The notes under the pieces were generated by a model, which saw only the letters and a program-made list of their open reading frames with translations, was not told the origin of the DNA and made no database searches. A stretch of DNA of 64,000 nucleotides from Zelonia costaricensis (taxonomy: Eukaryota; Euglenozoa; Kinetoplastea; Trypanosomatida; Trypanosomatidae). Positions 39,801 through 51,800 of the stretch are shown here, one piece after another (positions within the stretch are counted from its first letter, which is position 1; each line of letters opens with the position of its first letter). Location of the stretch: NCBI GenBank assembly GCA_030849075.1, contig JASAOO010003459.1:1-64000 (forward strand), written 5' to 3'. Both the position numbers and the translations under genes were made by a program.

Positions 39801-42800
39801 GTCGCCCACCATCGCCGCATGTCCGCTGTGGTGCGGTCACACAAGGCGTCTGTGGTTGGTCGGGCCGCAGCGGGCGAGGGGGACAGCTGCCACCACCGGC
39901 CAAGCTCCTGCTCGGCACCTGCCGGCACGTAGCACACCCTCTCCGGCAGCACCAGCACCGCGGCATAGGACAGCTGGATGAGCCCTGCCTGGCGGTGCAC
40001 GTGCGACGCATGCGCCGTCAGCGCCGTGGCATCTGCGCACGGCAGCGCGATCGTCAGCGTGCCGGGTCGACGCCGCACGCGTTGCGCCATAGGCGGCCGC
40101 GGCACGGCACCACTGATGAGGTACGTGGCCGGCGGCGTGAGTGCGTAGCAGGTCACCGCCCCACGCGATGCCCCACTGCTGCCGCTGCCCCCAACGCTGA
40201 TGCCTCCGCGCAGTACGCCGGTTCGCGTTTGCTGCTGCGGCTGCACGAGCACCAGCGAGGCGGGACGCGAGGAAGTCTGTGCCAGTGCGCGCACCGCAGC
40301 TGCGGTGGACGGTGGTAGCTTCGCTGCTGTAATCGCGTATAGGTCGTGCAGGCCCCACTCCTTTGCCGGTTCCGCCTTCACGTCCGCCGCAGCAAGACTG
40401 CGACGCCGCGCCGCCAACGCGCGGGCATCGGCCACCTGTTCGATAGGGACCTCGTTGATCTGAATCTCGTACAAGGTGGACGGCTGCAGACCAGAGAGCG
40501 TCACCAGCGGGCTGGCACAAACCGCCGTCACAGCGGTGCTGACGGACGACGACGACGCCGCAGGTGACGTCGCATCGGTGCTGCCCAGACTGGCGTAGTG
40601 AACGAGCAGCATGCTACGCGCGTTGCCGCCCTCGAGACCGGCGCTGCGGCTGCCACAGTGGGCACTGCCGGGCCACCACCGCCAGCTTAGCTGCAGAGAC
40701 TGCAGGGCACAGCGGCGCACGGCGAGCCGCTCGAGGCGAGGCAGCCGCGGCACGTCGCACAGCAGCACGCAAGTCTTTTGCAGCGGTGCCACGTCGGCGC
40801 CGGAGTTGGACTCACTCGACTCGCACAGCGGCTTCGCGCTGTCAAGGCGCAGGGGCGCAAAGACGTATGCGCCATGCCCTTCCTGCACGGCTCCGGCGCC
40901 GTCGTCGCCAGCTGCGGTGCAGCGGCCCAGTAGTGGCCCCCACAGCGCAGCGTGCAGGAACGGAGGTGCACTGAGCCCTTCACACCCTCCTTCGCCGAGT
41001 GCGCACATCTCGTGCACCGCCACCACCCGCACCGCGTCTTCGACGTCCACCGTGATGAGCGCCTCCGCAATGGCGCACGGCACTCCGTCCGCGTCACTTG
41101 CCACCTCCTCATGAGCGGCTGATGTTGAGGTTGGGTGGAACGCCGAGGCACTGCCGCAGGTGTGCGTCAGACATCGCACAAGCCGCTTGCCGGTCGTCAC
41201 GCTGCGCAGCTCCAGGTAGCTTCGCGTGCAGTAGCGAAGTCCTGGCGCCAGCATGTTCGCGTGAGCACCTGCTTCCCCTCGATGGCCACCACCACCAACG
41301 CCGGAGGCTTGCGAGCTGTCAACCCCGTACGCGTGGGGATTGTAGTGACGGACGTGCAAGCGCAGTTGCTGGCGTGGCGACAAGCTCGGCGTGGCTCGCG
41401 ACGGAAAACCGCCACGCAGCGTCGCCGACTCTGCGGAGGAGCCCTGCGCCTCGCCATTCGCGCTGTCCGCTGCCGCTGGGGCCGCCGCACCTTCGCCCAC
41501 CGTAAGCAGCTGCGTCAGCGCCGAGGGCGGGGTGAGGAACTGCAGCCGCAGCCTCGCGTCACCGCAGCGGAGCCCCGTCACCTGAACTCGGTACAGCGCC
41601 TCGGGCAGCAACCCGTCCACCTCCACGCCGTACGTATGGCACGTGCGTGTGTCCATCACGCCCCCATCAAGCACCGCTGCCGCTGCCGCGTGTTTGTGTG
41701 CTGTCGCTGCAGCGGAGGCGGTGTGAACTGTGCCGTCCGGCTCCAGTACGAGGGCGTCGGTGGGAGCTGCCGCGGCACCTCCGCCGTGGCCTTCCCCGTG
41801 GCCCGCCACCGGCCGGCAGGTGTACGTGCGTTGGTGCGGCATTGCGGCCACGGTGGGGAAGTCGTCTGCGCACAAGGCCGCACGCACAGCGCGCGGCAGC
41901 AACAGCGCCGGCGATGGCGACGCCGAAGAAGCGGCTTCGTGAGTGGCGCGGCCGTCTTCACCAGCTACAACGCCAGCCGCGTCGACACCCGTGTGCACCT
42001 CAGCCACGCCCGAGTACGGGCCCGCCACACGGACCACAAAGGCGTCGTCGCTCGAGGTCCACGTCAGGCGCACACGCAGGGTGGGGTGGCCGCGCGCCGT
42101 CCAGTCCTGGAGCCGACTCAGCTCAGCCAACGTTGCGGCGGCGGCAGCGTCGTCGACGCGAGCTCCATCGCCGCTGCCGCCATCGCCCAGCGTTCCGGTG
42201 AAGCGTTCGAGGCAGCGAGGTGAATCCGGCGGAGCTGCCGACGCGTCCGAGCGCGCTCGATCTGGAGCGGCGGCTGCACTCGTGAGAGGCAGCCACGCAG
42301 CCCCTGCCGGTGCGGGCACCGCCTCCACGGCGTCACCGTCCCGACTCGGCCGCGCAGCATGCTGCCCGCCACGACCTCTCTGGGCGCGCTTGCCTCTGCT
42401 GCTGTTGCGCCGGTGCCCAGGCAGCGCGTGCCGCGTGGTTGGTGCGCTCAGCGACATCGCAAGGGGCGGCACCTCGACGCAGCCGGCGTCATCCAGCGCA
42501 GCGATGCTGAGGTGCGAGAGCGCGCACACGGCGGGGATGCACTGCGGCCGCCGTGCCTCCGCCACGACCTGTAGCCACCGCAGCGGCACCACAGGCGCCT
42601 GGGCTGCGGCTGCGGCGCCGCTTACTGAAGGCGCGAAGTGCTGCGTGTGCCGCTGCACGAGCTGCGCGCTGAGCTGCTGCTGCCACACGGCGGCGTGCGG
42701 CTGCAGGACCGCGTCCACGCAGCGCAGCTCCACCTCAAATGCCGCACCGTCTACGGGGGTCCGCACATCGACCAGCAACCCGTCCCGCGCCGCGTCCAGA

Positions 42801-45800
42801 CGCAGCTGGCGGTGCTGCGCCGCCGTCCACGCGGTGACGCTCGACCGCGCTGCGGCGTGCACCGCTCCGCGCACAGCCTCATCGCCCTCCCCCTGCGCAC
42901 CTCCGCCGTCACCGTCTGGAGTGGCGCGGTGGTTGCGTGTGCCAGCCACCAGCGTGTAGCGCCGTGAGAGAAGATCGCGAAGTCCATCGCCCACGACGGC
43001 GGCGCCGCTGTCTTTCCCGTCTCCAGGAGCGTCCAGCCCATCGCCCGCTTCCCCACCGGTGGAGGGGGGCAGGAGCACCGTTGCGAGCCCCGCCGTGCGG
43101 TACACGACCGGCGTTGGCGAAGGGGCCCACAGCTGCAAGGGCGGTGGCAGCAGCCATGCCGCACACACCGTGTTCGAACCGCCGTCCCGCACCCGGCGGA
43201 CTCCCGCACTTGCGAGGCCGCCACCGCAGCGGAGGGGGTGTCGCGGATGCGCCGCCGCCTCAACCCAACCGCGACGGCTCGTGATGCACACCGCGGCACA
43301 CACCGGGCCCGCAGCGACGGCGTTCGAGCTCCCCGCTGCGGCGCTGTTGCTAAGCGAGTCCAGTGGGACGGTGAAGGCGCAGACCGGCGCCGTGGCGGGG
43401 ACGTGCGTGTGGTGCACGTGGCGCGGGTCGAAGGTGAGGCACCACGAGACGTCGTAGCCGGCCTCACTGGAGCCGCCCCAGCGTACGGTGCAGGCGGTGG
43501 GCGGCGGCTCTGCGCCGTGGCTGCGGCGCGGGTGCATAAGCTGCGGCGTCCCCACAAGGTCCACACGCGTGCGGTGCCGCACCCCGCTCTGATGCGCGCT
43601 GGCCACAGCGTAGGCTACGGGGCACCTCGCCGCCTCGCCGTCCTCCTGCTCCTCCTCCTTCAGCAGCACGACGTCCGTGTGTGCCATCACCTCCAGGTGC
43701 GGCCACTCGACACCGTCCCACTCGTGGTACAGGGTGGTGGCCGTTCCCGCGGCGGACTGCCACTGACGCAGCAGCTCCCGCGTAGGGGCCACGAGTGCCG
43801 CGGTGTAGTGCGTCGCCACCGTGATGTCGGCGTGTGAAGGTGCCCCTGCCGTGGCGGGGTCCGGTCTCCACGTCACCACATCTGAGGCAGGCAGCACGGC
43901 CCACAGTGCTGGGGTTCGTCGGGGCGGCGCCGGCGAAGCACCTGGCCGCGATGGGCGACGCGGCGGCGGAGGCTGCATCGCGGTCGGCTCCCTGCTCCGC
44001 AGGGTGTGGGCTGGCGCTGCGACGGCCGCGGCTCCTGCCATCAAAGGCGTCGCTACCACCGCCTCCACCGCGAGCGACTCCCGCACGCGTGCCACCACAG
44101 CATCCGCCACCACCGGCGCCGTGACGAAGCCGGCCGTGGCGTAGTAGTCGCCGAAGCCAGTGCCACGCACCACCACCACGTACGGAGTGGCCGGGGCGAG
44201 GGCGGTGAGGCAGGCGTGCGGTTCCTGTGTCACGCACACCGTTGCCGCGAGCTCAGGCGGCGGCGGCAGCGGCGGCGGCTCAGACAGCAGCACGTCAGCA
44301 GTCTCTTGCGCAACCCGCCGTGCAGGGTACAGCCGGACTTCGTAGGAGACGGTCATGTCCGGTTGGCGGCGCAGGTGCCGCAGGAGGGACAGCGGCGGAG
44401 TCCAGTCCACCACCGCGTCGCGTGCGGTGATGGCGGACACGACCACGTCCAGTATCGGCTCGGCCGGTGGCACGGGAAGGTCGACAGAGCGCAGCGACGA
44501 CGGCTGCGGGACGAGGAGATGAAGGGAGCCCGCGACCGCGTCCTCCGCCGCCGTGGTGCTCGCGCTTGTACCGGTCTCGTCACACCGCACGTGAAGGGCG
44601 AGTCGGAGGTGGAAGTCGTATGGGCGGTACGCAGGCAGCGGCACACGAACGCACTGCGTCGCGCCGCCGCTGCCGGATGCCGGCGCTGTCGACCTGTCCA
44701 GCGGGTGCAGGGACGTGGGCACCGGCACGAGGGTCGCGTTGCCGGCGACGGCAGCGCTCGCCCCGCGCACTGCCAACGCCAGCTGCACCCGCCGGCGCAG
44801 TGCCGCGGCGAGCGACGCGCTCGGCGGGGTCGTTGGCGGACCCCGCGCCACCTCCGTGTTACCCTCGCCGTCGCCGTCGCGCACCACGGGTGGAACGCGC
44901 TGCAGATGCAGGTGCTCGTCGTGGTACAGCGCGTAGACCGCGGCGACGTCGACGAAGATGTCCGCCGCGTCCTCGTAGTTGTGAAGCGTCAACGCCGACC
45001 GCGGCGGCGGCGGCGGCGGGGGCAGTAGCAGCGTACGGCAGCGGTCCGTCACGGGCACCACTCGCGCCGATGCCGCCTCGAAGTCGGTGACGGCCACCAC
45101 ACCCTTCCACCAAGTGGCCTCTTCGCTTTCGGCTGGCTGGGCCTCGTGCGCCGCTGGTGCGCCGGTGGTGGCAGCGCGAAGGTGCTCCAGCGTGAGTGTC
45201 ACGCGCTGCTGCGGTCCAGCTATGGCGGCGGTCACGGGCACGCGGCAGACGCCATTCAACACGACGGCGGCAACCGCAGCACCACTGAGGCCTGGCACGA
45301 CGCCGCTGCCGGCGGACGTCCAGCGCAGCTCAAGCTGCGGCAGCTGAGAGTCCGACTGCGCCTGCACGACGCACGCCTGCAGCTCCGACACAACGCAGTA
45401 CGCTACGGCGCCGCTCCGTAGTGATGCTGCCACGGCTGCTGTCACACCGCCGCTGTCGTCACCCGCGCCACACGACTCCCACACGGCACGCCGCCGCAGC
45501 TCCACCACGATCGGCTCGCCAGGTGGCACGACGCTGCAGTCGAGAACGCGCTGGACCACGACTGCCCCCTCTGCGGGCACCTGCACAGACGTGTTCAGCG
45601 GACGCACCACCGCGTCGAAGTACAAGCGAGGTTGCTGCTGATGCCTCATGTCGTCCCTTGAGCCCAGCAGGAAGCGGAGGTGGAGTTGCCGCGTGCGGGA
45701 ATCGAAGGCGGCGCGGCACAACTGTGTCGAAGGGACCGGCGGACGCGTGCGCCATACAGCCTGCACGGCGTCGCCGACGTGGTTCCTGGCGCACGCGATG

Positions 45801-48800
45801 TACGCGACGTACTCGGCAGTTGGCTGCAGGTCGCCTAGACGCAGCACCGCGTGGTAGAGCGGGGTCGTGCGCCTCGGCGCCTCCGCGCTGTCGCTGCCGC
45901 TCGCAGGAGCATGGTCCGCGGAACTCACCGATGCAGCCGCGCCTGCCTCGGGCGACAGGGATCCGGTGATGTGGTAGACGCCTTCCACCCCTCTCTCCGT
46001 GCGGTGCACCTTGGACCTGACGGGGTGCGCATCGACAGCGGCTGTGGTGTTGCACAAGTCTGCCGGGTCCTCCACACGATCACCCGCAGCAGGTGAGCTC
46101 GCGCGCGCTGCCGGCGCTCCTGCCTCACTCACGTCCTCGATGCACGTCGTAGTGCCACCGCGGCGACACACGCGCACCGCGTAGTCGGCATCGGTTCCCT
46201 CCCACATCAGCTCCACCTCATCGGCGTCCACGTCTGTGTGAATGCGGAGGCGCGTAAGCGTGCACACGTGAAAGGGCCCCAGCAACGCGCTCAGCACATC
46301 GCGCTGCACATCGTGAAAAACGGGCACGTACGTGGCTGCTGTTGCTGCCGCTGGAGTCGGCGATGTCCACGGCGCCTTCTCCGCGCTGAGGTGGATGCGC
46401 AGGGAGAGGAAGGCACCCACCTCGACCCCTGCCGGGACAACAAACGCGTAGCGTCGCAGTCCGCCTTGCGCCGACACGTCCGGCAGAACGAGCGCGTCCT
46501 CCAGCGCCGTCAGCTGCAGCAGCAGCGACGGCGCGGCTGGCTGCTCTGCATCACCATCACGACCGCCGGTCACCACGGTCGCGTCTTTGTGTGCAGGAGG
46601 TCGGGCCGCCTGGCTCGTGCCGGCGGCCCCGGATGAGCATGCCGCTTCAGCTGCCAGCACAGGTACGATAGAGACGTGCAGACGCACGAGCTGCGCGCCC
46701 CGCACAGCCGCAGAGGTGCTCGTCGTCGCCCCCCCGGCGTCGTCATCGGGGAACAACGCGCAGTGCCGCAGCAGTGCAGCGGGGAAGGCGGCGGTGGCGT
46801 AGTGGAAGAGCGGGCACACCACCCGGCCGGCCACATGAGGGAGCGGCGGAGCGGCGCTGGCGGCGGCGGCAACAGAGCGGGAGTCGGCACTCGTGTTAGA
46901 GACCCTGCTCGACGGGACCGCACAGAGCTGCTGCACTTGTAGGTGGTGGATCGACGGCGCAAGGCCCGTGACCGCCAACACCGCCCGCGGCCTGACGGCG
47001 GCGTCGACAATGATGTCCAGCTGCACACACACCTGCTGCTGCTGCTGCTGCTGGCGCGGGTGTGCCTGCGTGGGGCTCAGCAGCGTCACGGTGCGGCGTC
47101 CACCAGGGAGCGGCGTCAGCTGGAGGAGGTAGACGCATCCCTCGCGCAAGCCGGTGATCACGGTGGGCGAGCGCAGGCGCACCTGCACCGCTCTGCGCCC
47201 GTCTTCTTCGACGCCCGACGCGCCTACTGTTCCTGTCGGCAGCGCTGTGTGTGTGTGCGTCGCCGGTGGGGCGGCGAGCTCTGTGACGCGCACCTGCACC
47301 CGAGTTGCGGACGGCGCCCAGTGCACGGTCAAGCCGTCGGCCTGCACATTCGACGCGCTCGCGCTCTCCAGCACCGGCCGCTCCACCGCGAAGGCCACGC
47401 CGCCCAGCCACAGCACGTCAGCCGCGGACACCCATTGCGTGGCCGGTCGGCGAAGACCGAGGTACACCACCGCCACGGCAGCGGACGGGGGCACAGGTGC
47501 GAGAAATGTGTAGTGACTGTGCGGAGCGGCCGCCGCCTCCGCCGTGTCGCGCGGCGCGGCGGCGCACGTGGGGGCGACGACACACGGGAGCACCTCGAGC
47601 ACCCGCAGTGCACCACCGCTGCCGGCGGTCATGTCCACATGAAGGAGCGCCAGGTGCGCCACGGGTTGCTCTCGCGCTGCGGCAGGCGTGTCAGCGCGCG
47701 GCAAGGCGGCCTGAGCGGCCGACGTGGCGTCGAGCACCTCCATCGTGAGTTGTCCCGCCGCGTACCGAGCGACGCGCAGAAGTCCGTTGCCGCTCGGCAG
47801 CACGGGAGCCGGCGTCAAGGCCGTTGCCGTAGCAGGGCGCGGCAAGTGCGTTGCCAGGAGAGCCGCAACACTCGACACGGCGGAGGCGGCGGTGGTGCCG
47901 CTGCCGGTGTTGCTGGGTGGCGCCAGCGAGGACCAGCGCCAGTCGAGCGGCGGGGGCGGGGCAGACGGGTGCGGCGGCGGTGTGCCCTGCCCAGGCGTTC
48001 CGGTGTTGTACGCGGCGGCACCCTCTGAGCCTGGCGCCACGCTCACCGTGTCACGCTTCGCCGTGCCGCACCGTGGCGGCGGCGGTGGCGTCGGCAGGCG
48101 AGCCCGCGCACGCACGGTGTCCGTGTCTGGGCTGTCGCCGCACGCCGCCGCGGCTGCGTCGGACGACACCGACGCCGGAGACGTGCGGCGGCAGTTGTAC
48201 GGGTGCGCCGGTGGCGAGTCGACGCGCGGCGGGGCAGGCGTGGTCGTGTTCTTGGGTGCAGCCGACGAGCCTTCTTCTGCGTCGTGATCGTGTGCCCCCG
48301 GCGCGGCATCGACAGAGCTCTCGCGCGAGGCATCAGGCGTGAGCGGGGGCGATAGCGGACGAGTCGGGGTGTCACTCTCTTGGGACTGCTGCCGCAGCGA
48401 GCGGGACGGTGTCTGCGCCATCGCCGCCTCCTCCACGAGAGGCACAGCAGAGTCCGGTGGCGACGGTGTGTCAGCGGTGGCGCTACGGCCTTGATGCCCC
48501 GTGAGCTCCACCTCGGGTGGGGTTCGGTGCTGTCCGCTTGCGAGTCCACCGTCGTGGGTGGTGACGTCCACGTGTGTGCGTGGGTTGAACCGGGTGTGGA
48601 CGTGGACGGCGAGAGGCAACTCAGCAGCGGTGATCACGTTGCCGCTGCCGAAGGCCGTCGCTCGAGCGGCAGCTGCGGTGCGAAGGTGCACGGCCGGGTG
48701 CGCCGACTCCCGTACCGCAGGCACAGCGACGGGCGCGGTGTGCACGTCCAGGTTGGCCCGCGACGCCCTCGCAGCAGGGCCGAGCAAAGCCACTGGATTA

Positions 48801-51800
48801 TCGACACCGGCCTCGTCTTCGACGGACGGAAGCCGCACGTCGAACACGGGAGACTCGCCGGATTCATCGTGACCCACCGACACGCTAAGCGGCCTGTGCG
48901 GCTGCTGCTGCTGCTCTGATGCCGGACGCGCGCGGAGGTACACCGGCGGCTCGGCCTCACCTTGATCGGGCCGACGCACCACGTCTAGCGTCGTCTCCGC
49001 GGGCAGCACGACAGCAGGAGCCGAGGCCGAGGCAGTGGGACTCGCCGTGTGCAGGCGTGTGCCAGCTTGCTCAGACGGGGACGCCAGAGAGGGGTGCTCC
49101 GAGACGTCCCTCGCTGACGTGTTGAGCCGCACTTCGGCGGTGCCCTGGCTTTCCACCGCCGGATCTGCCGCCGCGTCCGCAGGGGGCGCCAGCGACGACA
49201 GCGGCTCCGCCACCGTGATGCGCTGCGGCGGTGGTGGCGGCAGCGGCAGCGGCGGCAGCTCCACATCGACCACGACATCCTCGCAGGAGCCATCTTCAGG
49301 AAGCAGCACCGCAGCGCCCTCTGGAGAGTCCGTTTCTGCTGCAGCGCTGACGACGTCGAGCCGGCTCGCCGTAGTGTCACTGGGTGACTGCTGCACGTTC
49401 TGCAAGCCAGGCTCGGTTGCTCCGCTGTCTGCGGCTTGAGGCTCCGCTCCATTTCTCGTCACCACCACCGGCTGCTCTGGCGCCTGCATCGGGGGTGCGC
49501 CCTCTTCTCGCGCTGCGTATCGCGGGGCGGCTTCGCACTCGTGTTCTGAATCTTCATCGTCATCGTCGCTGCCTTCCACCACGGCGGCGCACGTGGCGTG
49601 CACGTGGTGCACCCGCGCCTTCAAGAACAGGAGCTGCAGCAGCTGCTCCACCGCCGCCGCCGTGTCCGCCGCGGAGGGGGCGATGGGCTCGCCCAGCACG
49701 TGGCTCTGCTGCTGCCGCTCGTGCTGCAGACGGTGCCACGCCACGCCCACCTCGTCGACTACACTGCGCACGGCGGCAGGCAGCACACGCGAGGCTGGTG
49801 CGGGGGCTTGGCCACCGGCGGTTGTGGTGCTGGCAGTCGGCAAACGCTCATCGACGGACTCGAAAGGCAGCAGATGCGCGAGTGTGGCGACAACTGCGGT
49901 GTCGTGGCGCTGCAGCCGGGCAAGGGTTACCGTGACACGGCGCAGGGCGTCCAGCACCGCCTCTGCCAGTGCCTCGCGGGCCTCGGCCGAGCCCATGCCC
50001 TGCTTTGCCAGCCGCCCTCCCTCGTTGGCGGCCAGCACGAAGAACAGCGACTTCACTCGCTCCACCTGCGCCTCCAGCACCACCGCGAGAGCGCTGAGGG
50101 TGACGTGAAGGGTGTACTGCCGGCTGTACCACTGCAGCAGCGGGCCGGGCTTGAAGAGCGAGATGCGGGGTTGCACTCGCGCAACGGCAGAGGCGGCCCA
50201 CCACGTCGGCGCGCCGCTCCTCAAGTTGACAGGCGGCGCACACCGCGCAAAGGCGAAGACGTGCTGCGATACCAGCTCCTCCGCCCACGCCTGCTGCTGC
50301 TGTTGCGGCGGCGGTGCGCGGCCGTGCGATCGCGTTGCCGCTGCAGCCAGCACCTCGTACATGAGAAAGGGCGCTGTCGGTGTTCGCGCGGAGAGGCACG
50401 TCGCCGCTGCACAGCGCCACAGCCGCACATGCACGTCAGGGGCACACCGCTGCGCGGACGGACCCGGTGCGCACAGAGAGCACTGCGGCACGTCGAGGTG
50501 CTGGGCCACGGCGGCGTCTGACGCGGCAGCCGAACCGCCGCGCTGCCGGCGGTGACGCCCTTGCCTGCCGCCGTCGCGGTGTTGCAGCTCAGAGAAGACG
50601 CAGACGTGCACATTGCGGAACACGGCAGCGGCCCAGCCATGCAGGCGGTTCGCCAGGTGCCGCGCCAGGGCACCCGTGCGCGGGCGTGCTGCCGCATACG
50701 CGCGGGCCTCGTCCAGTGGCCGAGGTGGCGCGGCGGCGTCACCGCCCTCGTGCACGAACACGGCGCCGTGTGTGCGAGTGCAGAGGATGTAGGCGGTTCG
50801 CAGTCCATCCATAATCCACGGCGTCTGGCACAGCCGGCGCTGCACCGCCGCCGCCGTCGCCCCGCCGCTCCGGTCGGGAGGGCTGGGCAGCAGGCAGAGG
50901 TACAGCGGGGTGTCGTGCAGCAGAGGACTGAGCGGTGCCACCGGTGGCGACGCCTGCAGGGTGGTGAAGGGCGGGTAGCCGCGCTCCGCCCAGTGGCCGA
51001 GGCAGTGGTCATCGACGCAGAGCACCACGGCGGCGGAGATGATTGTCGCAGGTCTGCGGGCGGTCGCACGGTGCGGCTCACGAGGCGGCTCTTGCTGGTG
51101 GCCAACGGCAGCCCCCGCCACGGCCCCTGCTAACCGCGCGACGTGCGCCGCGTCGTGCAGCTGACGCAGCGTCGCACGCACCTGCGCCAACACGCAGGCC
51201 ATTAGGCCTTCACCGGCGCCGCCATCGCTGCCTCTGTCGACACCGCCTACAGCGGGGGAGGCCGTGCGCGCCGGCAGCGGCGACTCTAGGGAAGCCAGTG
51301 CCAGCGCGTCTTCGAGGCTGCCAGAGGCCAGGCCACCGGTCGCCTGCCCAACGTGAATGGCGTCGCTGCGGCTGGAGAGCGCGTCGTGCCCGTTGAGTGA
51401 GAGGTGCACCGTGTACGCCACGTCCGCCTCGTCGCTGTCACGACGCCGACCGCGCTGCAGCCGCGCCTTGCGCTGCAGCCGACGGAGGAGCGAGGTGACG
51501 ACGTCGCCGGCAGTCACGGCAGCCGCAGCCTGCCCCGCCGGGTCGCCGTCGCCACCGGTCAGAGCGGTGCACACGAGAAGATGCATTTCGGTGCTGGCCG
51601 ACGCGTCTGCTGCGGTCCCGCGTGCGGCGGAGCTCCGCAGACCCGTCGCACTTCTCCGGTCGTCCGCTCCAGAGCTGCCTGCGCGGCTCGTGCTGTGGTT
51701 CAAGGCGACACCGACGCACCCCCCCATCACGTTCACGGAGGCGCCGGGCGCAGTCAAGGCGGGTGGCAGCACGCCGACGGTGTTGGTGGTGGTGGCGGTC